Assembly (NCBI RefSeq): GCF_905220415.1 | Contig: NC_059544.1 | Location: 2,358,501 to 2,422,500 of the forward strand | Source of the DNA: Colias croceus | Taxonomy: Eukaryota; Arthropoda; Insecta; Lepidoptera; Pieridae | Direction: 5' to 3' | Length of the DNA stretch: 64,000 bases | Shown: piece by piece, positions 13,594 to 22,948 of the stretch | How positions within the stretch are numbered: position 1 is the stretch's first letter | Layout: the number at the start of each line of letters is the position of its first letter | The notes under the pieces: model-generated | The model's input: the letters and a program-made list of their open reading frames with translations, nothing else | Databases searched by the model: none | What the model was told of the DNA's origin: nothing | Made by a program: the position numbers and the translations under genes

Positions 13594-14598
13594 ATGAATA
13601 TATGTAGTAAGTGTAACAAGCAAGTTAAGATAAACGATCTTAAAATTTGTTCCAAGTGCAATTCTACGTACCATTTCCAGTGCCTGGGCATTCCTGCAGA
13701 TAACTTTTCTAAAGAATCGAAATCCTACAAGGCCAATTGGAAGTGCTCAGAGTGTAAATCTACAGACAAACGGGGTGGTAACTCCAATTCTCCTCACCGT
13801 CCAGTAGGACCGATCTCACCTGCTGCTGATTGCGAAGACCTCAAACAGTACATCGACAAAAAACTCGACGAATCTTTATCGCGTCTTCTCAGAGATATAA
13901 GGCGAGATTTTGCTGAGGAAAACTCTGGCACACGCAGTATAATACAGGAGCTCGCAGATAGTGTAAATTTCATGTCATCGAAGTGCGACGAGCTCAAAGC
14001 TGACCTGGACGTAAAGACCAAGAAGATAGGAAATTTGGAATTGGAGAACTCTTCATTACGATCACAAGTAACTGATTTGAGCGCTAAGCTGAATCAACTT
14101 GAACAACAATCGAGAGATTGTAACCTAGAAATTCAGAACGTTCCAGAATTTAAAGCAGAAAACCTTAAAACAACTATCCAGCAGCTTGTTGCTACAGTGG
14201 GCTGCGTGCTACCGGAAAACGAGTTAATAAACTATCATCGTGTTGCAAAAATTAACCAAACATCAAACCGACCTAGATCGATTATAGTCAAACTTCCCAG
14301 TCCTCTGGTTCGGGATAAAATACTTGCAGCCGTTAAGACGTTCAACAGGACTCATCAGGACAATAAACTTAACTCATCTCATTTGGGCATCGCCGGGGAA
14401 CAGAAACCTGTGTACGTTTGTGAACATCTATCACCTACAAACAAACAATTACACGCAGCGGCTCGTAAAGTGTCCAAGGACAAAAACGTTCAATTTGTGT
14501 GGGTTAGAAACGGCCGTATTCATATGAGGAAGGACATAACGTCAAAAAGCTTTGTGGTTAAGGATTTAGACTTTCTGAATTCCCTTAAATTCGATTAG
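13594..14598 (+). CDS. LINE ORF1 protein: PHD finger, coiled coil, FP/L1-ORF1-like C-terminal region
   Basis: The 334-residue protein begins with a PHD-type zinc finger: C4, C7, C19, C22, H27, C30, W49, C51 and C54 fit C4HC3. A polar linker follows, then a heptad-like coiled coil at about residues 112-175. The C-terminal region (about 175-312) contains NLEIQNVPE, HRVAKI, RPRSIIVKL, and NGRIHMRK near the end, typical of ORF1 proteins resembling the baculovirus FP protein C-terminus and L1 ORF1. Such proteins bind the element RNA as chaperones; the PHD role is unknown. Start at 13594 puts MNICSKC at the N-terminus, with the first zinc ligand at residue 4. It ends 11 nt before ORF2 in a different frame. 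Length suits a full ORF1. Confidence 0.88.
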   Translation: MNICSKCNKQVKINDLKICSKCNSTYHFQCLGIPADNFSKESKSYKANWKCSECKSTDKRGGNSNSPHRPVGPISPAADCEDLKQYIDKKLDESLSRLLRDIRRDFAEENSGTRSIIQELADSVNFMSSKCDELKADLDVKTKKIGNLELENSSLRSQVTDLSAKLNQLEQQSRDCNLEIQNVPEFKAENLKTTIQQLVATVGCVLPENELINYHRVAKINQTSNRPRSIIVKLPSPLVRDKILAAVKTFNRTHQDNKLNSSHLGIAGEQKPVYVCEHLSPTNKQLHAAARKVSKDKNVQFVWVRNGRIHMRKDITSKSFVVKDLDFLNSLKFD

Positions 14599-14609
14599 TT
14601 TTTTGCTGA

Positions 14610-17498
14610 ATGGTTATAAACGATTGTACTAAAATTAAAATTACATACCAAAATGTAAGAGGTCTTCGGACTAAAACAGAAGAACTTTTTACAAATGTTT
14701 TAAAACAAAATGCCGATATTGTTATTTTTACGGAGACTTGGCTGAATGACTCGGTTTTCGATCGCGAACTTTTTGACAATAGATACACGGTATTCAGAAG
14801 GGACCGAAGCTCCTCTGATTCTAAGAAAATCTCTGGAGGTGGTGTACTTGTAGCTGTCCTAAATAAGTTCCAGCCAATTCGTAAGCTGCAATGGGAATCC
14901 TCAACCGAAGACCTATGGCTAGCTGTTAAGCTGAAACAAGGCAATTCCATCGTCCCCCTATTTATTTGCGCAGTATACCTCCCTCCTCCTATCTCTTTAA
15001 ATAATTTAAAAAACTTCACCTCAAACTTAAACAATATTGTTCAGCATAAATTACCGAAGAAATCGGTGATCTTGTTGGCGGGTGATTTTAATCTGCCTCA
15101 CATCCAATGGAAATTAGATACAAACAAAGATCTAGTCCCTATCTGCTTGTCAAATCCAATCGACAATCTGCTAATTGACACCCTTTCATTCAATAGTCTC
15201 CACCAAATAAATCCTGTCACAAACATTAATTACCGCACGCTAGATCTTATTGTCACTAACGCAAAAGACTCATCTCAAGTTATGATCAATCCATTCCCCC
15301 TTGTAAAAATTGATAATCATCACCCTCCTTTAGACATACATATAAAACTTAAAAATTACAAACCACCCAAAATTAATAAGTTTCCTAGCCTCAATTTTTC
15401 TAAGGCAGACTACAATAAAATCAAAGAGGAATTAGATAAAATACGTTGGGATAGCTATTTTGAATCTAAACAAACAGTAGACGAAACAGTTGATACATTC
15501 TATAGTATTATAACTCCCATAATAACACAATACACGCCCTTACGACCAAAAAATAACAAGAACTATCCCTTTTGGTTCAGTCGGTCATTAATTAAATGCC
15601 TAAACGAAAAGTCAAAGTATCACAACAGGTACAAAAAATACTCTAATCCAATGGACCTGGTTACTTTTCAAATGTTACGTGACCGTTGCCAAAAAATGCT
15701 ACTGACATGTATCAATAGACTTAAATCTGAGGCAAAGGCTCAAATAAAAAAAGACCCAAAATACTTCTGGTCCTTTATAAAATCCTTAAGATCAAATAGT
15801 AGGGACATTCCTGATGAAATGTATCTTCATGACCGAAACGTTCAAGGCGGGGACAATATCTGTAATCTCTTTTCCGAATACTTCCACTCCATATACAATA
15901 GTAAACTTGCACCCCATTCAGTAGATTTCGCTATGACACCTTTCACTAACAATGGATCTCTCAGCTCTTGCAACATCTCTGAAACTGAAATCTACAAATC
16001 ACTTCAACGAATAGACATTAACAAGGGACCAGGCCCAGACGGAATCGCTCCCCTGTTCTTAAAAACTTGTTCTGCGCAACTCACAAAGCCTCTGTACCAC
16101 ATCTACAATAAATCTATCTCCCTCGGCCATTTTCCGACTAAATGGAAAATTGCCCACATCACTCCAATACACAAAAAAGGCGACCAGAGTGATGTTAAGA
16201 ATTATAGGCCGATATCAATACTGTCAGCCATGGGTAAGCTGTTCGAATCCATAATTTACAATAGATTTTATTTTCATCTCAAACCTCTGTTTGACCCCTG
16301 TCAACACGGTTTTCTTCCAGGGCGTTCAACCATGTCTAACCTTTTGGAATACGTCAGCGACATCAATGAAGAGCTCGAAAAACAAAATGAAATTCATGCT
16401 ATCTACACAGATTTCTCCAAGGCATTTGACATGGTTGATCATAGCCTTCTTGTCCAAAAGTTGTACCACGCAGGTATTTGCGGCTCTCTGCTCAGATGGT
16501 GCGAATCATATCTTCGTAATAGGTCCCAATTAGTTATACTCAGAGGTTACAAGTCAGTCGCTCGACCAGTACCCTCAGGTGTACCTCAAGGCTCTCACCT
16601 CGGTCCTCTCTTTTTTTTACTATACGTTAACGACCTAGGTGCCAACATTACGTCTAAGTACCAAATGTTCGCCGACGATCTCAAATTGTATAGGGTAATA
16701 AAAAACCATGAAGATACTTTAGCATTACAAAACGATATCAACAGCATTACATTATGGTGCGCAAAAAATAACATGTTCCTTAACGTATCTAAGTGTTATC
16801 ATATGAAATTCACAAGGAAACGAAATCCACTTCATGTAACTTACTCTATTGATAACATTCCAATCGGTGAAGTCACGAACATCCGCGATCTCGGTGTTGT
16901 GGTGGACAGAAAAGTCGACTTTCGCGAGCACATAGACTCGGTAGCAACAAGGGCCGCACGCCTTTCGGGATTCATCATTAGACAGACCAAATTCTTTAAT
17001 GACTCTGAAGTACCAGTATTGCTTTTTAATTACTACGTACGATCTCTCCTCGAATACTGTAGCCCTGTGTGGAATCCTACTTATGCCGTACACATACAGC
17101 GGTTGGAACGGATACAGAAACAATTCCTGTACCACCTAACTTTCGCTCACAACCTTTGCCGTAACCTAACGTCTTATTCTTCTAGACTTATGCATTTTAA
17201 AATGAAATCGCTTGAAAGCAGACGGACCCTTTCTGATATCGTGTTTCTATACAAAATTATAAATGGTAAAATAGATAATTCTCAATTATTGGGAAAAATT
17301 AGCATACATGTACCAAGGCCATTCAGCCGTCCCACTAACATGAAAACGTTTAGTCTTCCCTTTTGTCGTACAAACTACGCTCAACACTCGTCATTGCACC
17401 GCATGTGTTCAGCTTACAACGAAATAGTATGTAATAACGTCGATATATTTAGCGCATCCCTAAATTCATTTAAAAAATTAGTTTCCAAAATTACATAA
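14610..17498 (+). CDS. LINE ORF2 polyprotein: AP-like endonuclease and reverse transcriptase
   Basis: The 962-residue polyprotein performs target-primed reverse transcription. Endonuclease, residues 10-245: YQNVRG (N15), FTETWL (E42), AGDFNLPH (D159, N161), and DNHHP (D235, H237/H238), where many relatives have SDHxP. Reverse transcriptase, about 465-780: NKGPGPDGI, HKKGDQSDVKNYRPIS, QHGFLPGRST, motif A YTDFSKAFDMVDH (D601, D607), PSGVPQGSHLGPLFF, and catalytic FADD (687-690). A C-terminal region of about 180 residues follows without an RNase H, as in CR1-like elements. Catalytic residues appear intact and no frameshift is seen, so it may be competent or recently so. The order ORF1-ORF2 in different frames with an 11-nt gap suggests reinitiation or similar translation. 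Confidence 0.95.
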   Translation: MVINDCTKIKITYQNVRGLRTKTEELFTNVLKQNADIVIFTETWLNDSVFDRELFDNRYTVFRRDRSSSDSKKISGGGVLVAVLNKFQPIRKLQWESSTEDLWLAVKLKQGNSIVPLFICAVYLPPPISLNNLKNFTSNLNNIVQHKLPKKSVILLAGDFNLPHIQWKLDTNKDLVPICLSNPIDNLLIDTLSFNSLHQINPVTNINYRTLDLIVTNAKDSSQVMINPFPLVKIDNHHPPLDIHIKLKNYKPPKINKFPSLNFSKADYNKIKEELDKIRWDSYFESKQTVDETVDTFYSIITPIITQYTPLRPKNNKNYPFWFSRSLIKCLNEKSKYHNRYKKYSNPMDLVTFQMLRDRCQKMLLTCINRLKSEAKAQIKKDPKYFWSFIKSLRSNSRDIPDEMYLHDRNVQGGDNICNLFSEYFHSIYNSKLAPHSVDFAMTPFTNNGSLSSCNISETEIYKSLQRIDINKGPGPDGIAPLFLKTCSAQLTKPLYHIYNKSISLGHFPTKWKIAHITPIHKKGDQSDVKNYRPISILSAMGKLFESIIYNRFYFHLKPLFDPCQHGFLPGRSTMSNLLEYVSDINEELEKQNEIHAIYTDFSKAFDMVDHSLLVQKLYHAGICGSLLRWCESYLRNRSQLVILRGYKSVARPVPSGVPQGSHLGPLFFLLYVNDLGANITSKYQMFADDLKLYRVIKNHEDTLALQNDINSITLWCAKNNMFLNVSKCYHMKFTRKRNPLHVTYSIDNIPIGEVTNIRDLGVVVDRKVDFREHIDSVATRAARLSGFIIRQTKFFNDSEVPVLLFNYYVRSLLEYCSPVWNPTYAVHIQRLERIQKQFLYHLTFAHNLCRNLTSYSSRLMHFKMKSLESRRTLSDIVFLYKIINGKIDNSQLLGKISIHVPRPFSRPTNMKTFSLPFCRTNYAQHSSLHRMCSAYNEIVCNNVDIFSASLNSFKKLVSKIT

Positions 17499-17692
17499 AT
17501 ATTGTATTTAAATTGTTCCATAATGTTATTTTTCTAAATTATGTTAATATTGTAATAATGTAATTATATGTATTCGCGTACATTATTGCAGGCTGTGTTC
17601 ACCTCTAGAAGGTCTAGCACCTATTACTTGTGATGTATCATAGAATAACCATATCTATTATTTTTGTAGTGCTATGTCCAGTTTGGTGGACC

Positions 17693-17696
<4 letters not shown>

Positions 17697-17732
<36 letters not shown>
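17697..17732 (+). repeat. Poly(A) tract at the LINE 3' end
   Basis: A run of about 36 consecutive A bases follows GGTGGACCTATT, marking the 3' end of the LINE insertion. Length uniformity suggests little decay, but homopolymer length can be a sequencing artefact. Confidence 0.9.
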
Positions 17733-17735
<3 letters not shown>

Positions 17736-18201
17736 ATTTGTGTTTTATTCTACGCACATAGATTATTATTTGCTTTTTAATTTAAATGCTGTTGCTACGG
17801 GAATCGAATTAAAAATATTGCATTTAAAAAAGGCATTTTGTAGCCTAGTTTTGTGCAAAGAAATGCCACTTTATTTATTTGCACACACACATACGAATGC
17901 CCGCTCAGTGAAATTGCTTGCACACATTCAATGAAAAGAATTTATATTTTAATAGTTCAAGAGGTTTTATATCTAACTAACTACGGTTTTGCACGGCAGT
18001 GTGTTATCAGGCTATCTATTTATTTGTTTATGCAGTTTTACTGTATGGGAAGAAATGTACGTAGCACTTTAATATAATGCAATGTTATTTGTCTGTTTAA
18101 TATTTGCGTCTTCAATCTACTCGTCTTGTCTTCCAACACGCCGTAGAACATTTTTCAAGTTGCTCTGCTCGTAGAACATACTAGAACATTCGAGAACAAA
18201 C

Positions 18202-18286
18202 CTTTACTCGTGCCCGTAATCTTGTCCCGTAACACGTTGATCCGGTGAATCCGCCCCAAATCTTCGAACACTAGCCGTAGAACATT
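18202..18286 (-). pseudogene. Tandem partial duplicate of the RRM1 exon (possible mutually exclusive exon)
   Basis: Copy unit 18171-18276 repeats 18277-18393, the 3' part of the RRM1 exon with its donor. The copy encodes LRLVFEDLGRIHRINVL, then RDKITGTSK, against LRLMFEEFGRVHQINVL plus RDKITGASK in the functional exon. It has no stop, with about six replacement and three silent codon changes. The donor is kept (AAAG|GTTTGT, exon end 18202). The original acceptor and RNP2 are missing, but a TTCTAG at 18292-18287 could serve as an acceptor. The exon would then be 85 nt, in the same phase as the 121-nt exon at both ends, and only about 32 bp from its donor, too short for an intron between them. 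Using the distal donor as an extension instead would meet a stop after about 11 codons. A decaying duplicate is equally possible. Confidence 0.6.
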
Positions 18287-18318
18287 CTAGAACGTTCGAG
18301 AGCATTCGAGAAACAAAC

Positions 18319-18439
18319 CTTTACTCGCGCCCGTAATCTTGTCCCGTAGCACGTTGATCTGGTGCACCCGACCGAACTCTTCGAACATCAGCCGTAGGTC
18401 GTTCTCGTCCATACTTCTGGGCACCTGCCCGACGAACAT
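18319..18439 (-). CDS. bru: CELF/Bruno-like protein, third coding exon (N-terminal part of RRM1)
   Basis: This 121-nt exon lies between TTACAG|ATG and AAAG|GTTTGT and encodes 40 residues plus one base. It starts with MFVGQVPRSMDENDL, whose RNP2 motif (MFVGQV) forms the RNA-contacting beta-1 strand, continues through FEEFGRVHQINVLRDKITG and ends at SK. The split Gly codon then joins GCCFVTF in the next exon to complete RNP1. RRM1 of CELF proteins binds GU/UGU-rich RNA. The region is strongly biased toward coding: there are no stops, and it is GC-rich against AT-rich introns. A tandem partial copy of its 3' half and donor lies immediately downstream (18286-18202). Confidence in the family is very high. 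Confidence 0.95.
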
Positions 18440-19200
18440 CTGTAAGGCAAACGTAAACGTTTTAATGTTACTTAGGATGTAAGAGTACTAGTTAAAAAAT
18501 ATGTCGTATTAAAATATTCGTACCAGGTCATCCACTTTTAGATGCCACAGGTAGATAGGAGCGACTCTAATTAAATATATAATTTTTTTCACATAAGCAA
18601 AAAATATATAGTGGTACTTTCTAATTTAATAAAATTAATTAATAGAAAAATCTTTATAGTATGTCGACGAAAGAAAAAAGAAAACACCCGTTTATTATAT
18701 CACAGGACCTCACGCAATTAAAATATACAGAGACAAAAAAACTTTCCCGCCAAGAGATATAATTATTTTCGGTGCCGTATCGGAAACCGATCGAACGTTA
18801 ACTTTATTGAATCTAAAGTTGCGCGGTGAGCTGCGAATTCGAAAATTAAGTGATATATCGGAGTAATTAATGTGTACTGTGTAGTGAGATCGGTGTGTGA
18901 GATTCGGTCGTTTTTTTAAGCTATTTGCATCTCAGAGCAATAAACCTATAGAGTTCTTATATTGAGACAGAACAAAATACATATTTTCTAATCTACTTAC
19001 TCTTAGTCAATAACAGCATAAGCCAGATTGAGATAGCGATAGAGTATCTGCACTGTCTTCAAACGTAGCGCGCCGGCTATATTTTGTTTGCCTTCCAGCT
19101 GGAGGTCTCGGTGCATCAAGTGTTTTTAACGAAATATTCAGAAAATATAAAGTGTTTCTTTTTATTTGTCAGTGTGCTAAAATCACTATTGTATGTTTAG

Positions 19201-19804
19201 CTACCGGCTATCACTAGTCGAATGGAAGTTTTGGATGAAAACAATGAGAAAATATCTTTCCATCGGTAAGTGATTTTCAGCAAATTGATAAATATTTATG
19301 TTTTAACCCTATTTGAAGGTTTTATCAAGCGCTTTTTTATAATTCTATGTTGTAACTGTAACATTTACCCACTTTATGGGGTTGTGGAATACAAAAGAAT
19401 TAAATAATTTTAAAAAATGTCACAATATTATCTCATTTGGCATTTTGTTTACCACCGTAGTGATGTAACACATCCAGCGTATATTATCGATTTATGACAT
19501 AAAATCTATTTCATATTAACGTTGATTTATTTATTTTGTTTCTTATATCAGATTTATATGTAGTTGTTGTTGCAAATAATAGATGTAAATTTTCTACAGC
19601 AGGAAAATAAAAAATACCACTTGGTAGTTTTATTTGACTTATGTGTTTAGTTTGTTGTTTATTATTTTCTTTTTTAGATTATTAATAAATTCATTTTGTT
19701 TTAGATTTCCAGAGCTAAATAAAAAATGGGTATAAAACATGAGACGAGTAGATTGGACGCCGTCGAAATTTAGTAGATTGTGTTCACTGCATTTCGAACT
19801 CTAG
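19201..19804 (+). pseudogene. Decayed THAP domain of a P-like transposase, two exons
   Basis: Exon a (19201-19265, after GTTTAG) reads LPAITSRMEVLDENNEKISF, then HR, and stops at CATCG|GTAAGT. Exon b (19705-19804, after TTTTAG) continues as RFPELNKKWV, a TAA stop (19733-19735), then MRRVDWTPSKFSRLCSLHFE and a final stop at 19802-19804. The string ISFH-RFP, the Trp, and WTPSKFSRLCSLHF are classic THAP features, including the C-x2-H ligand pair; the first Cys pair appears lost (LPAITSR where CxxxCxSR is usual). THAP domains are DNA-binding domains of P-type transposases. The stop and lost ligands make it a pseudogene. The intron splits the Arg codon at the same place as in the 29828-29892 exon. 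Confidence 0.72.
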
Positions 19805-20014
19805 AAGAATTGTGCAATCTTACGCTTACGTTTTTTTTGTTCCTGTACATAATAAATACATTTGATTAAAGAAGGTGAATTTTTATTTGGAATTTTTTTA
19901 CACATAAGTTTCTTGTGTAACTATGTGAAAATTAAACGGTTGATTAAATGACAGTCCTCATAGATGAGAAACTACTATTAAAATACATACTTGATATACA
20001 TGCGTTTTCAAATA

Positions 20015-20155
20015 AAAACCCGCATAGTTCCCATTTCTGTGGGATTAACGGGATCAAAAGTAATTTTTCCAAAATTCAGTAGTTTTTACGTGAAAGAGTA
20101 ACAAACATCCATACATCCATACTTACAAACTTTCGCCTTTATAATAGTAGTAGGA
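20015..20155 (-). mobile_element. Helitron-like fragment inside the P-like element
   Basis: A degraded unit ends (on plus) TTTATAATAGTAGTAGGA before T, the reverse of the usual 5' TCC...ACTA start; CCCGCATAGTTCCC and GAGTAACAAACATCC are internal marks. The 3' CTAG end is lost. Confidence 0.45.
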
Positions 20156-20195
20156 TTAGGTACATTTCAAGTTTTAAAATTTATTTTATAATATA

Positions 20196-20350
20196 CTAGC
20201 TTTCCGCCCGCGTTTTTAAAGAAAATCCCGCACAGTTTCCGTTCACGTGGGATTTCCGGGATAAAATCTATCCTATGTGTGTATGTACAAAATTTCATTG
20301 TAATCGGTTATCCATTCTCGCATAATTTCGCATTAATTATATTCGTAGGA
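20196..20350 (-). mobile_element. Helitron-like element inside the P-like element
   Basis: The plus strand starts CTAGCTTTCCGCCCGCG after A and ends TATATTCGTAGGA before T. Read in reverse this is a 5' TC ... CTAG-T 3' unit. It is nested in 18931-20660, so it is younger than that insertion. Confidence 0.55.
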
Positions 20351-20668
20351 TTAAACAAATAATGTATTGAACTGAAATTAATTATTAATTTTTTTTTTTT
20401 TATTATTTATTATTTCACGAAACCGTAAATGCAAAATGCATTCACGATTTTATCGATTGAAGCACATCCCATCACTATCACCTTCTATCTATATAAATAC
20501 GTACCTATAGTAAAAATGGTGCCATGACTATGTTGAAACGTAGCTTGTAGTCTATAGCTATCTCATTCTTTCATACGACGTTTTCTTTAGATAGAGAGAA
20601 ACAAATATATGTAAATTGTATACGCTCGATACAAGTACTCTATAGGTTTATTGCTCTGAGATTTGCAT

Positions 20669-20892
20669 AGCTTCTATCGCGGGCCATGAGCGCGGGTACC
20701 GAATCGAGAAATTCCGTAACGAAACCACCTCACGCTCCCCACTCCGACGGGCGGAGGTGTGGCTTGAAGGCATAGCATGCAATAGCTTAATGTTGTATAA
20801 ATAAATTGTATAAATAATGCTTGTATAAATAATGTTCAAATAAATGTTAATACCGCGGCAGTCCCCGAGTGCCACACGTCGTTTTTTAATGT
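20669..20892 (-). repeat. GC-rich interspersed repeat, copy 1 (interrupted)
   Basis: Read on the minus strand it contains ACGTGTGGCACTCGGGGACT, GCCTTCAAGCCACACC, GGAGTGGGGAGCGTGAGG and CGGAATTTCTCGATTCGGT, and ends CGCGATAGAAGCT. A 60-bp insert of TGTATAAATAAT-type units (about 20790-20850) splits it, and the P-like element 18931-20660 cut off its last bases, which continue at 18911-18930. Family unknown. Confidence 0.7.
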
Positions 20893-22780
20893 AAAACAAG
20901 TGACTACTACGTATTCTGATTGCTATTAGGTATGTAGGTTTAACTTCACTGTCAACTATTAAATAAAGAATACAGTAATAAAGTGTTTTTTCTTCTTTAT
21001 AGATTTATGTAAAGGTTATAGTTAAAGACTTTATACAGCTGTTCACATGTCTATCTCGTTTAAAGTATGAAAAATGTCACGGAGAGAAATACTGAAACAT
21101 TTTACAACTAAATTAAAAGTTTGAAATTTTTGTAAAAGAATGCTTGGAAAATTTGATAGAATATACATTTTTCAACAGCGTGCCAGGTATTTCAAATCTC
21201 TTTATAAAAGTATGAAAGCATTTTTAATAATTTCGTAAAAGGAAAGAATATATTTTGGCCATTATGATTGACATTTATCTCGTGTGATAGCGATAAAATA
21301 TCTAAAAATATAAGGTACCTACTCGTTACCTGTGGCGCAATCAACCGAAAAACGTTCCAAAAATACTGGCCATATTGACGCAAGAAAGTGAGCAAATACA
21401 GATAACAAATTGATAAACGCAAAAAAAAGCGATAAAGCATCGAAATCTATTACGAGACAATCTGTATCGACGAGTTTTATATGTGCTCACGTACATTGCA
21501 ATTCATGTAGGGCATGTCAAATTCATCCTTCTTGTAAAAGAAGCAATGAAAGTAGATAACTGTGATAGGATCGGATTGTAATACACTCAAAATGTAAAGT
21601 GATACAGTTGTTCAGATACACCGGGCGATGTGAAAATCGCATTCTCACAAGTGATAAGGCAACACGTAATCTGGGTCACCTGAAATACCGTCGAGTCGCT
21701 TGATAACAATCTTTGCACAGATTAAACATTCATTTGCATCAGCCGAGTGGTGATTATAAAATATTATGATGTAGTCACTTATGTGGGTCTGTGGTAATTG
21801 TGATTATTAAATGCCGGTTTCTGAATAAAGAAAGCTTATGTAACATAAAATAGAATATATTTTAATTACCATTTACATTATAAGCCGGCCATAAAGGTAT
21901 TGATAGTCTTTAGTCTACTATACTGATATTTTTATGATTTTTAGTTAAGTATGTCCTTAGTTACGTGATATCTGCATATTATAGTAAAATACCCATCCAC
22001 GTCAACATAAATACTTTTTTAAAATTTCGTTCAGAAAATGAATACCTAGTTAGTCACACTAAACGGCTGTAAAGAATAATTTAAATACAGATAAAAGCTT
22101 TTAAAAGTTGAAATTTATTTGTAAAATAGTCCGCTTGTGACAATTTATACCAATTTCAAGTTTTAAATAAGACAATAATAACTGTCGAGGGATATTTAAT
22201 GTAGTTCTGAAATGACGTGACAAGAAAATGAGGCAAAATTATTCATTATTACTATAAAATAAAGCCTAAAGTAAAGTAAGTCTAGAGTCTAGACGATTAG
22301 AAAACAGATTTTAAAGTAGACGCAGACTGAATAAGAAAAAAAGGACTTGACCGGTTAAAAATAAATCTGTTTTGAATGAATCTTTAAAGTAATTCAAGGA
22401 TAACCTTGAGATAACATCTAGGCTTGAATATAATTTTAATAGATTATTCGATCTAAGCTTAAAGAAAAATCATATAAGAGGCACGCAAAAACATTAAATT
22501 GTTCAAAGGAATTTGAACAATTTAATTCAGGAAATGTTGTAAAAAGTGATCTATAATAATATTATGCCAACAAAAATAAGAATGATAAAAGCCATCTTAT
22601 CATGATATGTAAATATACCTCTAGTATAAGTACTTGACGAAACAAACATTTCTTACAAAACCATTACCTAAACTTGTATACGTAGTATATTATTATTAGT
22701 CTGTGCCTAAACATTATTTTACCGCGTTGTTAGCACACAGACAGAATTTATTTAAAGCATGGGTGTGTGCTTACAAAAAA
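20893..22780. other. Intron sequence between the two GC-rich repeats
   Basis: No gene. A less AT-rich patch at about 21590-21780 (ATACACCGGGCGATGTGAAA, GGGTCACCTGAAAT) may be conserved. One perfect short hairpin lies at 22493-22526. Confidence 0.5.
22493..22526. repeat. Perfect short hairpin
   Basis: ATTAAATTGTTCAAA and its exact complement TTTGAACAATTTAAT are separated by GGAA. It lies in an AT-rich intron with no T-tract or gene context, so it is probably structural or chance. Confidence 0.5.
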
Positions 22781-22948
22781 AAGACGTGTGGCACTCGGGG
22801 ACTGCCACGGTAAAGCTATTGCATAGCATGCCTTCAAGCCACACCTCGGAGCCCGTCGGAGTGGGGAGCGTGAGGTTTTTTCGTTACGGAATTTCTCGAT
22901 TCAGTCCATGCGCTCAAGGCCCGCGATAGAAGCTATGCAATAGCTTAA
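22781..22948 (+). repeat. GC-rich interspersed repeat, copy 2 (inverted relative to copy 1)
   Basis: An uninterrupted copy from GACGTGTGGCACTCGGGG to CGCGATAGAAGCTATGCAAT and AGCTT, about 165 bp, opposite to copy 1 and about 1.9 kb from it. The 3' end (AAGCTATGCAATAGCTT) is itself palindromic. No coding frame. It shows what copy 1 looked like before interruption. Confidence 0.7.

Larger units (their letters stand above)
13470..17732 (+). mobile_element. Near-complete non-LTR retrotransposon, CR1/Zenon-like
   Basis: A two-ORF LINE lies in the intron between the 18319 and 9309 exons, antisense to the CELF-like gene. A short AT-rich leader precedes ORF1 at 13594, ORF2 follows after 11 nt, and a 3'UTR of about 200 nt ends in a pure A tract (17697-17732). 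Both ORFs are uninterrupted, so the insertion looks recent. The ORF1 PHD finger plus coiled coil, and ORF2 with endonuclease and reverse transcriptase but no RNase H, fit the CR1/Zenon group of the Jockey superfamily. The 5' boundary (13470 is a guess) and target duplication could not be fixed. ORF identity is solid; the clade is an inference. Confidence 0.88.
18931..20660 (+). mobile_element. P-like (THAP) DNA transposon relic with 8-bp target duplication
   Basis: Inverted termini CTCAGAGCAATAAACCTATA (18931 onward) and its complement ending at 20660 are flanked on both sides by ATTTGCAT (18923-18930 and 20661-20668). An 8-bp duplication is the size made by P elements. Weaker similarity between the two ends continues inward for more than 100 bp. 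The interior carries two THAP-domain exons (19201-19804) and later insertions of two Helitron-like units (20015-20155, 20196-20350). The target was the end of a GC-rich repeat: joining the flanks gives AAGCTATTTGCATAGCTTC, nearly the uninterrupted sequence seen near 22930. It lies in the intron between the CELF exons 2 and 3. The transposase body is not recognisable. Confidence 0.75.

Noticed and set aside
13794..17135. ORFs antisense to or in other frames of the LINE
   Set aside because: Shadows of the two LINE reading frames.
17674..18077. ORFs starting in the poly(A) tract
   Set aside because: Lysine run is the LINE tail; the rest is flanking non-coding DNA.
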